NCBI RefSeq assembly: GCF_001305855.1
Contig: NZ_LIXZ01000001.1
Location: 496,001 to 560,000 of the forward strand
Source of the DNA: Rossellomorea vietnamensis
GTDB lineage: Bacteria; Bacillota; Bacilli; Bacillales; Bacillaceae_B
Length of the DNA stretch: 64,000 nt
Direction: 5' to 3'
Every line of letters starts with the position of its first letter. Within the stretch, counting starts at the first letter, position 1. Made by a program: the position numbers and the translations under genes. Below, in pieces: positions 54,612-63,566 of the stretch. The notes under the pieces were generated by a model that saw only the letters and a list, made by a program, of their open reading frames with translations, had not been told where the DNA came from and did no database searches.

Positions 54612-55268
54612 TTACTTCGCAATATATCGGTCCAGCCTGTTCTCGATGCGGCCTTGTATGATTGATAATATAAAGCAGATGATCCAGTAAAGTACGGCTG
54701 CTTCCATATACATAAGCAGGAACTCATAATTCGTTGCAGCGATTTCCTGGGCTTTTCTGAACATTTCTGTTACTAGGATCAAGGAAGCAAGGGACGTATC
54801 TTTCACTAGACTGATGAATGAGTTGGCCAATGGTGGAATCGATACTCTCGTCGCCTGGGGCAGGATGATTCTTTTTAACGCCTGTGAATAGGTCATGCCG
54901 ATCGAATATCCCGCTTCCCATTGGCCTTTTGGAATCGATTGAATCGCCGCACGCACGATTTCTGATGAATACGCACCTTTGTTCAATGAAAAGGCAATGA
55001 TAGCTGATGGGAATGGATCAAATTTGATTCCTAGAGTAGGTAACCCATAGAATATGATAAATAATTGCACGAGTAGAGGCGTGCCCCGTATGGCCGAAAC
55101 ATAAAATCGGGCAATTCCCCGTAAGATCGATACATTTGATAGACGTGCAAGAGCAGTGAGTACAGCCAGAATCATACCTAAAGCAAAAGAAATGAGCGTC
55201 AGAGGGATAGAATAATACAAAGCCCCCTCTAACATTGGAAGCAGGGAGCTTTGTAAAATATCAATCAT
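54612..55268 (-). CDS. tcyB: Cystine ABC importer permease TcyB
   Basis: 218 aa from the ATG at 55268 (AGGATC upstream), which gives the normal N terminus ([28 protein letters not shown]). A 13-codon longer version from 55307 overlaps tcyA by 17 bp and is less typical. Five transmembrane helices and the EAA loop [24 protein letters not shown] that docks the ATPase. Confidence 0.85.
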   Translation of the reverse strand: MIDILQSSLLPMLEGALYYSIPLTLISFALGMILAVLTALARLSNVSILRGIARFYVSAIRGTPLLVQLFIIFYGLPTLGIKFDPFPSAIIAFSLNKGAYSSEIVRAAIQSIPKGQWEAGYSIGMTYSQALKRIILPQATRVSIPPLANSFISLVKDTSLASLILVTEMFRKAQEIAATNYEFLLMYMEAAVLYWIICFILSIIQGRIENRLDRYIAK

Positions 55269-55290
55269 TGCTTCAGGATCCTGGTAAATG

Positions 55291-56106
55291 CTACTTAGGA
55301 GATACATCTTCTCCGAACCACTTATCAGAGATTTCTTTGTACGTACCGTCTTCCATCATGTCCTCTAACGCTTTGTTTACTTCCTCAACCAGCTTATCAT
55401 TCCCTTTACGGAACATGAAACCACTTTGACCCGCATCTTCCGCTTCAGCAGCGATTTTGACGTTGGCGTTTGGTTGTTTCTTTAAGTAATCAAGAATGGA
55501 AATTTTATCATTCACGGTCACATCCACTCTGCCTTGTTCAAGAAGCTGGATTGATTGTGATAAACCTTCCACACCTTGGATCTTTGCCCCGTTTTTCTCA
55601 GCGATATCACGGTAGTTGCTTGTCAAGGACTGAGCTGAAGTCAATCCTTTGATATCTTCAAATGAGGTAACATCCTTGTTGTCTTTTGACACGACCACTA
55701 CGGCACTTGATTCGATATATGGTTTAGAGAAATCGTATTTCTTCTCGCGGTCTTCACGAATCCCCACCTGATTTGCGATCATATCGAATCGCTTGGAGTT
55801 CAAACCTTCAAACATTGCATCCCATTGCGTTTCCTGGAATTTCGCTTCGACACCAAGACGTTTCGCGATTTCACGGGTGATTTCTACGTCAAACCCGGTC
55901 AGTTTTCCTGATTCGTCATGGAATGTGAAAGGAGGATATGTACCTTCCGTCCCGACAAGCAATTCGCCATCTTCCTTTACCTTCTCGTAAAGGGATGTCT
56001 TTTTCGAATCACCATTTGATTCTTCTTTATCTTTAGATTGCCCACATGCAGCTAATACCATGGATAAGGCGATTAGCATGATGATGGATAATTTCCATTT
56101 TTTCAT
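55291..56106 (-). CDS. tcyA: Cystine-binding lipoprotein TcyA
   Basis: 271 aa. Signal peptide and lipobox MVLAAC (Cys about 21), then a family-3 solute-binding fold: [37 protein letters not shown], the ligand loop [32 protein letters not shown] and [19 protein letters not shown]. First gene of the operon. Confidence 0.88.
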   Translation of the reverse strand: MKKWKLSIIMLIALSMVLAACGQSKDKEESNGDSKKTSLYEKVKEDGELLVGTEGTYPPFTFHDESGKLTGFDVEITREIAKRLGVEAKFQETQWDAMFEGLNSKRFDMIANQVGIREDREKKYDFSKPYIESSAVVVVSKDNKDVTSFEDIKGLTSAQSLTSNYRDIAEKNGAKIQGVEGLSQSIQLLEQGRVDVTVNDKISILDYLKKQPNANVKIAAEAEDAGQSGFMFRKGNDKLVEEVNKALEDMMEDGTYKEISDKWFGEDVSPK

Positions 56107-56307
56107 TGTAAAACCCCCACTATTCTTATCGGATTTAAATTTGTTACGAATGTCATCATAAAACGTTACCAGAAATAAGTCAACATAAAAGTTTCATTTC
56201 AAGATTTTTTTCTTCATGTCTTTAGTATGTATCCCTGAATACACAAACATGTAAAAATTTCCGATTATAAGATACACTATTTTTATAAGAAAATGGGAGG
56301 GCATGAT

Positions 56308-56916
56308 ATGAAAATTGCTTTATTCGGGAGCACGGGCCGGGTTGGTTCCGTAGTCTTCCAACTGGCTGTGTCAGAACATGAAGTAAATCGATTGGTACGG
56401 AGAGGCAGTGGACAAGACGCCTCCGGTATGGAAGTTGTCGGGGATGTGTTGAATGAAGAAGATGTGAGGAAGACCATCGAAGGCTCAGATGCCGTGATCA
56501 GCTGCCTGAATACAGATAAACAGGATGTCCTCACAAAAAGCATGCCAATCCTGTTGAAAGCCATGAGAAACTATGGAGTGAAACGAATTATCACGTGCGG
56601 GACGGCGGGCATCCTCCAGGCGCGGAAAGATGATCGCCTCTATCGTTTTCAGTCAAGTGAATCGAAACGAAGGAGCACAACCGCTGCGGAAGACCATTTA
56701 AGGGCGTTTCTCATGCTTCAGGCATCCGGAATGGACTGGACCATCGTTTGTCCGACCTATTTGCCGGATGGAGAACGACTGGGGAATTACCGAACGGAAA
56801 GAGATGTTCTACCTGAAGGCGGAAGCAGCATTTCCATGTATGACACCGGAGATTTCATATACAAACAACTCTCAGACGAATCCTTCATCAAAACTCGGGT
56901 TGGTATCAGTTATTGA
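56308..56916 (+). CDS. yheG: NAD(P)-binding protein YheG
   Basis: 202 aa from ATG 56308 (GGGAGGG upstream). Rossmann fold with MKIALFGSTGRVGSVV at the start, NmrA/SDR-like, with CGTAGIL and WTIVCPTYLPDG segments. Position next to yheH/yheI and length (about 206 aa in B. subtilis) support YheG. No catalytic Tyr-xxx-Lys is seen, so reductase activity is unsure. Confidence 0.8.
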   Translation: MKIALFGSTGRVGSVVFQLAVSEHEVNRLVRRGSGQDASGMEVVGDVLNEEDVRKTIEGSDAVISCLNTDKQDVLTKSMPILLKAMRNYGVKRIITCGTAGILQARKDDRLYRFQSSESKRRSTTAAEDHLRAFLMLQASGMDWTIVCPTYLPDGERLGNYRTERDVLPEGGSSISMYDTGDFIYKQLSDESFIKTRVGISY

Positions 56917-56920
56917 GTAT

Positions 56921-56954
56921 AAAAAAAACGGGGCTGAATATCAGTCCCGTTTTC
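56921..56954. terminator. Bidirectional terminator after yheG
   Basis: AACGGGGCTGA/TCAGTCCCGTT stem with flanking A8 and T4. Confidence 0.9.
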
Positions 56955-56957
56955 CTA

Positions 56958-57443
56958 TTATTTAAAGATGGTAGAAATGATTTCGTCCGTGCTCATTCCA
57001 CTTTCGACTTCAAAGGTACCTGGGCGCAGCTCGTTCTCAAGCCCCCGCTTTTCTACCTCTTTATAGAAATCCAACCCATTTTTTATGATATTGGCTTGTT
57101 CCAGAGCGTTTCCTACGTCGATACTTGTCATACCGGTAGAAACGGTGAGCATCGTTTTGTAGACCACCTTATCGTCATCTTTCTTATCCGATGCTTTTTC
57201 ATCCTGCTTTTCATTCATAGCTTTCAGCTGTTTGTTCCACTGGTCTTCTGTATGTATGACATAGCCTTCTGAAGTCAGCTTCTTCACCATTTCATCCTCT
57301 GACAGCTTTTGCACTTCAGCAGGTTCTTCTTTCCCGGTACTACTTGCTTCAGAAGGACCAAAAAGATACACAGCCCCAATCAATGAGGTTGCGATCAAAA
57401 TCCCCCCAGCAAAACTCCGTAACGAATTCGATGTCACTGTCAT
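56958..57443 (-). CDS. Membrane-anchored YceG/MltG-like protein without a catalytic domain
   Basis: 161 aa. An N-terminal transmembrane helix (about 10-30), a charged linker, then about 70 residues like the N-terminal LysM-like module of MltG: VSTGMTSIDVGNALEQANIIKNGLDFYKEVEKRGLENELRPGTFEVESGMSTDEI. The transglycosylase domain is absent, so a peptidoglycan-binding or regulatory role is possible. Overlaps the upstream gene by 4 bp. Confidence 0.7.
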   Translation of the reverse strand: MTVTSNSLRSFAGGILIATSLIGAVYLFGPSEASSTGKEEPAEVQKLSEDEMVKKLTSEGYVIHTEDQWNKQLKAMNEKQDEKASDKKDDDKVVYKTMLTVSTGMTSIDVGNALEQANIIKNGLDFYKEVEKRGLENELRPGTFEVESGMSTDEIISTIFK

Positions 57444-57820
57444 TGTGCCACTAAGCCCCTTTCACCCTTTTGAGCCATGAACGGCGCAAGCATATGCTCC
57501 ACTTCATTAGGTTTGAGCTTTGTTTTTCCAGCAATACTTTCAACAGAATAGCCTCTTTTATACAAATCAAGCATCTCACGGAGCAATTGGCGCTCCTCGG
57601 ATACAGCTGGTACAGCTCCTGCCTGCTGGGCTGTAATTTCTGCATCCAATTGTATATTTCGTAATTGCTTCTCCAGTTCATGAACCTCATTCAATACAGA
57701 AATGGATACATGCTCTATCTGTTGCTCAAGCCTCGAGTTGGTTTGTGTCGTTTTAATAAACGATAAAATGAGCAGCACAACTGCTGACCCAAATAAAATG
57801 GCGATTGCCCATCCCATCAT
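57440..57820 (-). CDS. Membrane-anchored coiled-coil protein (DUF6115-like)
   Basis: 126 aa. N-terminal helix (3-22), coiled coil (about 28-62), a Gln/Ala linker and a C-terminal HTH-like block (LLREMLDLYKRGYSVESIAGKTKLKPNEVEHML). Similar arrangements are annotated DUF6115 in Bacillus; name from memory of the pattern. Translationally coupled to the MltG-like gene, so the two likely act together at the membrane. Confidence 0.65.
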   Translation of the reverse strand: MMGWAIAILFGSAVVLLILSFIKTTQTNSRLEQQIEHVSISVLNEVHELEKQLRNIQLDAEITAQQAGAVPAVSEERQLLREMLDLYKRGYSVESIAGKTKLKPNEVEHMLAPFMAQKGERGLVAQ

Positions 57821-58019
57821 AGGATCCTCCCTTTATGAAACTTTTTCATCAATTAAATTATACATTGATAAAGAGATAAATTCGATTTAAAACGACAAAA
57901 TCCCACGAAAGTCCTGTTTTCTTAACAGGAAATTGTATTTACACATGGTTGATCCCCCGTATCACCAATATATTTATAAAGTAGAATGGGATATTTTCAA
58001 AATCATAATAGGTCAATAA

Positions 58020-58054
58020 GAAAAAGCATCCGACTTCTATCGTCAGACGCTTTT
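58020..58054 (-). terminator. Terminator of bmrCD
   Basis: AAAAGCGTCTGAC/GTCGGATGCTTTT stem and T5 on the minus strand. Confidence 0.88.
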
Positions 58055-58060
58055 CCTCTT

Positions 58061-60079
58061 CTATCCTGCCAGATTATTTTTTGTTCCTTGTTGAAGCTGA
58101 TACATTTGATAATAACGCCCCAGCCTTTTCATTAATTCATCATGATTCCCACGTTCAACGATTTCCCCTCGATCTAACACAAGGATTTGATCGGCTTCCT
58201 TGATCGTGGATAACCTGTGAGCGATGATGAAGGTCGTTCGGCCTTTTTTCAGGACTTCCATCGCTTCCTGAATGATGGCCTCAGTCTCTGTATCGATGCT
58301 CGACGTCGCTTCATCGAGAATTAGGATTGCTGGATTAAAGGCAAGTGCACGGGCAAATGATATCAGTTGGCGCTGACCGGATGAAAGGGTGCTGCCTTTC
58401 TCGATCACCGGTTCATCATATCCATTCTCCAAGTTTTTGAACACTTTTTCCGCACCTACTGCATCGAGTGCTGCCTTCACCTGTTCCCGTGAAATCCTTG
58501 GATCATCGAGACTGACATTAGAAGCAATCGTCCCTGTGAACAAATAAGGATCCTGCAGGACGATTCCCATATGTTCCCGAATCGTCTGATAGGGAATATC
58601 GACAATGTCTTTTCCATCAATCCGGATTTCCCCTTCATTGCTATCATAGAAACGGAACAACAGATTCATGATCGAGCTCTTTCCTGAACCCGTGTGTCCC
58701 ACCAGTGCAACGGTTTCCCCTTTATTCGCTTCAAACGTTATATCTTTCAATACATACTCATTTTCTTTATATCCAAAGAATACATGTTCAAAGCTGACAT
58801 TTCCGTCATACCTGCTCATTTTTTCATCGTTTACAGGGGTTCCCGTCTCTTCAAGCAGCTCGAAAACCCGTTCACCCGCAACAAGGGCCTGTTCAAGGTT
58901 GGCAAGCTGGTTCACGATCCCTGTCACCGGCTGGAACAACCGGTTGATGTAGTCAACAAAGGCGTAAAGCACACCAAGCGTGACAACAGATCCCACTCCG
59001 ATCGATGATCCCCCGAAATACCAAATGAACGCCACGAACGTGATATTCCTCAGAACCCCTACAAGGTTATGGGAGGTCATTGAATTTAAGCTTAATAGCT
59101 TATTTTGATACTTGAAGTGGGTTTCGTTCAGATCTTCGAATTCTTCGTTTGTTTTCTTTTCTCTGCTGAAAGCCTGAATGATGCTCATGCCCTGAATGGA
59201 TTCATTGACCATGGCATTGATATCACTCACTTTCGATCTGATGATGTGATTGTATTTCGACGCATAAATACGATAAAGATACGTCCACACCACAAGGATC
59301 GGTATCAGGATCAAGCAGATGGCCGCTAATTTTGCATCAAGGATAAAGAGTGCAATGTAAATCCCGATAATATAGATGGTACTTGAGAAGAATGTGGATA
59401 ATACCGTTACATAAAGGTCCCTGATTGCTTCCGTGTCGTTTGTGATTCTGGCAACGACCTTCCCTGCCGGCAGATTATCGAAATAGCGGATCGGTAGCTT
59501 CTGGATGTGCTGAAATACATCATTACGCATCTTTTGTATGACACGGTTTGCTGCCTTCTGAAGGTAGAACCGCTGGCCGTATTGGAAGAAGGCCGCGAGG
59601 ACAAGCAAGCCGAAATAAAAGGCAATCAACCGGATGATCCTTGGGATTTCCGGATTATAGAACCTGAGAAGCTCATCCCCTGTTAACTTCTCAGCGGGAT
59701 AGGTTGCTGATTCCCCGCCTTTTGTAATCGTCATCTCCCCTGATGACACAGATCGTTCCCCGTCAAAGGAAACCGTGGCAGGAACGAAATAAAACGCTCT
59801 GCCAACCTGAAGGATACGGACGTCTTCTCCTTTTGTCTCCCCTTCCTGGAAATATTGATCTCGCTTATACCAAGTTCCTTCATAAGGTACAGCTTCTTTC
59901 CCCTCCACCGTTTCATACCAGGTCGACTCAATCCCTAGTATATGGTCATCAATCAGTTTTTTGGCTATGAAAGGACCGGCAAGTTCTGCCGCCACTGATA
60001 CACTGAGCATCAGGAGGGCCGCTATGATGATTTTTTTATAAATAAGCGCATATTCGGTTAGTTTTCTTCCGACGTTCAT
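58061..60079 (-). CDS. bmrD: Multidrug ABC exporter subunit BmrD (YheH)
   Basis: 672 aa half-transporter. An unusual loop of about 100 residues (45-135) sits between the first two membrane helices, typical of BmrD. ATPase: Walker A GHTGSGKSS, signature LSSGQRQL, Walker B ILILDEATSSID with catalytic Glu, switch His IIAHRLST. Starts 4 bp inside bmrC. Forms the heterodimer BmrC/BmrD, which exports drugs in B. subtilis. Confidence 0.93.
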   Translation of the reverse strand: MNVGRKLTEYALIYKKIIIAALLMLSVSVAAELAGPFIAKKLIDDHILGIESTWYETVEGKEAVPYEGTWYKRDQYFQEGETKGEDVRILQVGRAFYFVPATVSFDGERSVSSGEMTITKGGESATYPAEKLTGDELLRFYNPEIPRIIRLIAFYFGLLVLAAFFQYGQRFYLQKAANRVIQKMRNDVFQHIQKLPIRYFDNLPAGKVVARITNDTEAIRDLYVTVLSTFFSSTIYIIGIYIALFILDAKLAAICLILIPILVVWTYLYRIYASKYNHIIRSKVSDINAMVNESIQGMSIIQAFSREKKTNEEFEDLNETHFKYQNKLLSLNSMTSHNLVGVLRNITFVAFIWYFGGSSIGVGSVVTLGVLYAFVDYINRLFQPVTGIVNQLANLEQALVAGERVFELLEETGTPVNDEKMSRYDGNVSFEHVFFGYKENEYVLKDITFEANKGETVALVGHTGSGKSSIMNLLFRFYDSNEGEIRIDGKDIVDIPYQTIREHMGIVLQDPYLFTGTIASNVSLDDPRISREQVKAALDAVGAEKVFKNLENGYDEPVIEKGSTLSSGQRQLISFARALAFNPAILILDEATSSIDTETEAIIQEAMEVLKKGRTTFIIAHRLSTIKEADQILVLDRGEIVERGNHDELMKRLGRYYQMYQLQQGTKNNLAG

Positions 60080-61833
60080 GTGCCCACCTCCTCACGCGAG
60101 GAATCTTCAACTTGTTGGCGGTCGAATTGTTCTTTATACCAACCACCATTTTCGAGGAGCACTTCATGGACCCCTTCTTCTACCACTTTCCCATCTTCAA
60201 ATACGATGATCCAATCTGCATGCTGAACCGCCGAGAGACGATGAGTCGTAATAATCGTTGTTTTCCCTTCACGTTCTGTTCGTATATTGTCTATGATCTT
60301 TGCTTCTGTCTTTGCATCTACGGCCGATAATGAGTCATCAAGAATCAGGATTTCAGGATTTTTGATGAGAGCTCTTGCTATCGAAATCCGTTGTTTCTGC
60401 CCGCCTGAGAGAGCCACACCCTTTTCACCTACAAGAGTGGTCAACCCATCAGGCAGCATCTCGAGGTCCTTTTTGAAATCAGCCAGTTCTATCGCCTTTT
60501 CCAAATCTTCCTCTGTTGCATCATGCTTTCCGAATAATATATTTTCTCGTACGCTTCTGGAAAATAAAACATGATCTTGTGGTACATAGCCAATCCAGTC
60601 CCTTACCTGCTGAATGGACAAGTCGTCTATCTGGATACCTCCGATGGATAGCGAACCACTTCCCGCTGGATATTCACGGAGAAGCTGCTTGATGAATGTC
60701 GTTTTGCCGCTTCCGGTCTTTCCGACTATCCCGAGAGTTCCTCCTTGATGAATGTCCATATTGATGTTGGAAAGGTTCAATACCTGTGAGGACGGATACT
60801 TGAAGTCCACATCCTTAAATCCGATCTGTTCAGGGGAATCGATTGATTTAGGATTCTCCCTATCCTGGACGTCCTGGACATAATCAAGGGTCTCCTGAAC
60901 CCGATCGAGGGACGCATTCCCGCGCTGCATCACATTGATCAATTCACCAATCGCAAACATCGGCCAGATCAGCATCCCCAGGTACACATTAAAGGAAACC
61001 AACTGCCCAAGCGTTATGCTCTGATGGAACACCAGGTAGGCCCCATAGCCCAATCCGATTAAATAACTTAACCCGACAAGGACTTTAATGGTCGGTTCAA
61101 AGAGTGAATCAATCCTTGCTACACCTATATTTTTGTTATATACATCTTCCGTCATATCAGCGAATCGCTTCTCATCTGCCCTTTCCTGTACGTAAGCCCT
61201 GATGACCCTGACCCCGGCAATCGACTCAAGCACCTTATCATTCAAGTCTCCAAACGCATCCTGTGCTTCGGTGAACCGTTTGTGGATCCTCGCGCCGTAT
61301 ACCTTCATTAACAGAGCCATGATCGGGAGCGGCAAAACAGCCGCTATCGTCAGTTTCCAGCTGATGAGAAACCCCATCGTAAACAGGATCGTTAACATAA
61401 ACACGCTGGAATCGATCAACGTCAGCACACCGAAACCTGCCGTAACCGAGATCGCCTTCAAATCATTCGTCGCCCGCGCCATTAAATCACCCGTGCGATT
61501 CTTCTCAAAGAACGTCGGGGTCATCTTTAAGAGGTGCCCCATAAATTTGCTGCGCAGCTTCCTCTCAACGAGAAAGGCTCCGCCAAACAGTTGATACATC
61601 CACACATATGTCATCCCATATGAGATGAGGGCAATCCCGGCAATCATCCAAAGATACTTCCCCACCACATCCCAGGTCATCGCACCAAGGTGGATGTCAT
61701 CGATGGCATTCCCCACAAGTTTAGGTGGAATCACATCAAGAATCCCGACAATCGTCAATAGGACGATTGCGACTGTATATCGTTTCCAATTCTCAATAAA
61801 AAACCATGATAATTTCTTAAAAATACTAAACAT
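60076..61833 (-). CDS. bmrC: Multidrug ABC exporter subunit BmrC (YheI)
   Basis: 585 aa half-transporter with six membrane helices. Walker A GKTGSGKTT, signature LSGGQKQR, Walker B ILILDDSLSAVD: the catalytic Glu is Asp, as known for the degenerate site of BmrC in the asymmetric heterodimer. Preceded by GAGGAGG nine bases before the ATG, and by a leader region with promoter, leader ORF and two hairpins that resembles the ribosome-mediated attenuator bmrB of B. subtilis. Confidence 0.94.
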   Translation of the reverse strand: MFSIFKKLSWFFIENWKRYTVAIVLLTIVGILDVIPPKLVGNAIDDIHLGAMTWDVVGKYLWMIAGIALISYGMTYVWMYQLFGGAFLVERKLRSKFMGHLLKMTPTFFEKNRTGDLMARATNDLKAISVTAGFGVLTLIDSSVFMLTILFTMGFLISWKLTIAAVLPLPIMALLMKVYGARIHKRFTEAQDAFGDLNDKVLESIAGVRVIRAYVQERADEKRFADMTEDVYNKNIGVARIDSLFEPTIKVLVGLSYLIGLGYGAYLVFHQSITLGQLVSFNVYLGMLIWPMFAIGELINVMQRGNASLDRVQETLDYVQDVQDRENPKSIDSPEQIGFKDVDFKYPSSQVLNLSNINMDIHQGGTLGIVGKTGSGKTTFIKQLLREYPAGSGSLSIGGIQIDDLSIQQVRDWIGYVPQDHVLFSRSVRENILFGKHDATEEDLEKAIELADFKKDLEMLPDGLTTLVGEKGVALSGGQKQRISIARALIKNPEILILDDSLSAVDAKTEAKIIDNIRTEREGKTTIITTHRLSAVQHADWIIVFEDGKVVEEGVHEVLLENGGWYKEQFDRQQVEDSSREEVGT

Positions 61834-61865
61834 CCCACTCTACCTCCTCAAGTTGACTTTCCCAT

Positions 61866-61922
61866 CTATCCGCCTTCTGTCTCCACTGCAGTCATCATCT
61901 TCTTCATTTGAACCATTACCAT
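61866..61922 (-). CDS. Met-rich mini-ORF before bmrC
   Basis: 18 codons (MVMVQMKKMMTAVETEGG), eight bases after GAGGAGG; a start two codons earlier at 61928 is possible. Five Met residues in 18. Stops 32 bases before bmrC. The strong ribosome site suggests it is translated; it may be part of the leader control or chance. Confidence 0.35.
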   Translation of the reverse strand: MVMVQMKKMMTAVETEGG

Positions 61923-61982
61923 CTTCATTTCCTCCTCAATAAATTAAATGCATATGTGATCAAGGATTGCCTTGGATACACC

Positions 61983-62076
61983 AAAAATAAAACAGACGGA
62001 CGTCCTAAAGCGGTTAGATTCAGCAGAGCCCACCATTGGACCAACCGGATCTTTTGCGCCTTATGAACGTCCGTCT
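61983..62076 (-). terminator. Attenuator hairpin in the bmrC leader
   Basis: AGACGGACG (62068-62076) pairs with CGTCCGTCT (61994-62002) over a structured interior, followed by TGTTTTATTTTT. It lies between the leader peptide and bmrC, so most transcripts would stop here unless anti-termination occurs. Confidence 0.75.
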
Positions 62077-62090
62077 TCGATTTTGGACAT

Positions 62091-62122
62091 ATAAAAGCAC
62101 AGATTACCTTCATAACCTGTGC
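62091..62122 (-). promoter_or_regulatory. First leader hairpin upstream of the attenuator
   Basis: GCACAG...CTGTGC (62097-62122), loop of 14, followed by TTTTAT. It could be an early terminator or the anti-antiterminator element. An ATG in its loop (62113) opens a 62-codon frame running through the attenuator to 61925. Confidence 0.5.
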
Positions 62123-62150
62123 TCATTGATTCATATAAAATCGCAAGGAG

Positions 62151-62225
62151 TTACTGGTCATGTGATGATATGAAATTGATAGGACAAGCTGATGGTGCTC
62201 CTTTAATTCTATACACTTTCATCAT
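62151..62225 (-). CDS. Leader peptide of bmrCD (24 aa)
   Basis: 24 codons starting MMKVYRIKGAPSACP and ending in CAT GAC CAG TAA. GGAGGG lies five to six bases before the ATG, and a consensus promoter is just upstream. It precedes two hairpins and bmrC, so it probably serves as the ribosome sensor of an attenuator, as bmrB does in B. subtilis (where the peptide is longer, about 54 aa). Confidence 0.6.
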   Translation of the reverse strand: MMKVYRIKGAPSACPINFISSHDQ

Positions 62226-62266
62226 CACAAACCCTCCATTCATTTAATGTGTTTATTCCATTAATA

Positions 62267-62295
62267 ACCATACTATATGGCGCGAATTGTGTCAA
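62267..62295 (-). promoter_or_regulatory. Sigma-A promoter of the bmr leader operon
   Basis: TTGACA, 17-base spacer, TATGGT on the minus strand, about 35 bases before the leader peptide start. Confidence 0.75.
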
Positions 62296-62355
62296 TATTA
62301 TCTTTATTAGTAATTTTCAATACAATATATGATCCAATTATGCATTCGTGAACCA

Positions 62356-62562
62356 TCATTTTTCTATTCTCTTGAATTTCCTCCATACTTTTTTAGCAAA
62401 TAATAAATAGAAGATGATGGGGAATGGACACTGTATCAATCCCCAAATTCCCCAGAACCAGTAATTGTGACCGTTTTTACGAGCATCGATGAACAGATAA
62501 ATGCTTTGTGTCAAAAGAATGGGAATGACAAGGGGTAAAATATAAAGTTCTTCTTTCGTCAT
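62356..62562 (-). CDS. yxlE: Sigma-Y antisigma component (YxlE-like membrane protein)
   Basis: 68 aa with two transmembrane helices (about 6-26 and 35-56) joined by a polar loop DARKNGHNYWFWG, like YxlE/PLDc_N-type proteins. Overlaps yxlC by 4 bp. YxlC and YxlE together inhibit SigY in B. subtilis. YxlD is the alternative name for this position. Confidence 0.75.
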   Translation of the reverse strand: MTKEELYILPLVIPILLTQSIYLFIDARKNGHNYWFWGIWGLIQCPFPIIFYLLFAKKVWRKFKRIEK

Positions 62563-62876
62563 ACCCTCTTCACCTTTTTCCGATAGGTAATCCCTGTAAA
62601 AATCGATGCTCCCAGAAAGATGATAATTTGAAGAAGCAGAAACAATACGGGCATTTGAAATAATGTTAGGGAAAACAAAGTCAGGATGCAGCCGGCCAGA
62701 AGGAGAAAAATGATGAGATCCCGTCTGAATCTGGCTTTTTGCCGCTCCTGTCTCTCGGAGACGAACTCTTCAAACCATTGCAGATTTGGCGTGTTTTGAT
62801 GGACTTCTTCTTCAATAGATCGGAATCCGTCCCCAAGTAATCTCTTTAATTCATCTTGTTCACGATCCTTGTTCAT
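62559..62876 (-). CDS. yxlC: YxlC, negative regulator of SigY
   Basis: 105 aa. A cytoplasmic N-terminal half (about 1-50, charged) and two membrane helices (about 53-70 and 74-95). Overlaps sigY by 17 bp, a common design for antisigma partners. Length near B. subtilis YxlC (106 aa). Confidence 0.8.
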   Translation of the reverse strand: MNKDREQDELKRLLGDGFRSIEEEVHQNTPNLQWFEEFVSERQERQKARFRRDLIIFLLLAGCILTLFSLTLFQMPVLFLLLQIIIFLGASIFTGITYRKKVKRV

Positions 62877-63393
62877 CTATCTTTAACTCCTTTCTCAACC
62901 TGGTGATTCCGTGATGAACCCTCGATTTGACTGTACCTGCTGGAATTTCCGTCATATGAGCGATTTCATCATAGGAATATCCGTAGTAATGTTTCAAGAT
63001 GATTGGGAGCCTGATATCTTCAGATAATGTGGACAGTGCAGCTAACACATCATTCCACTCCTCATTTCTTGACTCCATTTCCCATTTCAGCTTCCTACCA
63101 TTCATCTCTTCCTTTTGCCACGTCTCTTCTCTCTTATTTTTGCGCTGAAGGTCGATATATCGATTGGTCGCAATTGAAATCAGCCAGGAGGAAAATTTGG
63201 ATTTTCCGTTGTATTGATGGATTTTCTCGACACACTTAGCCATCGTATCCTGGGCAAGATCTTCTGCCTGATCCCGATTCATTGTCACTTTGATCAAGTA
63301 TTTCACTAGAAAAGGATAATGTTCTCTAAAAAGCAGAGCAAAGGCTTCGTGATTCCCCTTTTTTGCTAGTTTAATCCATTTTCTCTCATCCAT
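62860..63393 (-). CDS. sigY: ECF sigma factor SigY
   Basis: 177 aa. Region 2 (about 10-80: ALLFREHYPFLVKYLIKVTMNRDQAEDLAQDTMAKC, KFSSWLISIATNRYID) and region 4 (about 115-170: LPIILKHYYGYSYDEIAHMTEIPAGTVKSRVHHGITRLRKEL). GAAAGGA is upstream. The promoter TGAACG-N15-CGTC ahead of it suggests that SigY transcribes its own operon; the membrane proteins YxlC/YxlE hold it inactive. The yxlFG genes of B. subtilis are missing. Confidence 0.88.
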   Translation of the reverse strand: MDERKWIKLAKKGNHEAFALLFREHYPFLVKYLIKVTMNRDQAEDLAQDTMAKCVEKIHQYNGKSKFSSWLISIATNRYIDLQRKNKREETWQKEEMNGRKLKWEMESRNEEWNDVLAALSTLSEDIRLPIILKHYYGYSYDEIAHMTEIPAGTVKSRVHHGITRLRKELKIDEQGS

Positions 63394-63440
63394 CCATTAC
63401 TGTCCTTTCTATCCACCCTATCCGGTGAGTTCATTGATAA

Positions 63441-63465
63441 GACGTATAACAGGAAATATCGTTCA
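63441..63465 (-). promoter_or_regulatory. Autoregulatory ECF promoter of sigY
   Basis: TGAACG, 15-base spacer, CGTC on the minus strand, like the known SigY-dependent promoter. Confidence 0.7.
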
Positions 63466-63521
63466 TAAAAACAGTATACTTTTTCAAAATATTTTTCATT
63501 CTATATTTGACACAATTTAAC

Positions 63522-63559
63522 CCTCTATCGAATAGACCTGCCTATTCAATAGGGGGGAT
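63522..63559 (-). terminator. Hairpin after the MFS gene
   Basis: CCCCTATTGAATAG pairs with CTATTCGATAGAGGG around a short loop; only a weak T tail (TTAAATT). Confidence 0.5.
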
Positions 63560-63566
63560 TGGATTT

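Noticed and set aside
61925..62113. 62-codon minus-strand frame before bmrC as the main leader gene
   Set aside because: Its ATG lacks a good ribosome site and lies in a hairpin loop; the 24-codon ORF at 62151-62225 is better placed. Kept only as an alternative in the finding on the leader.
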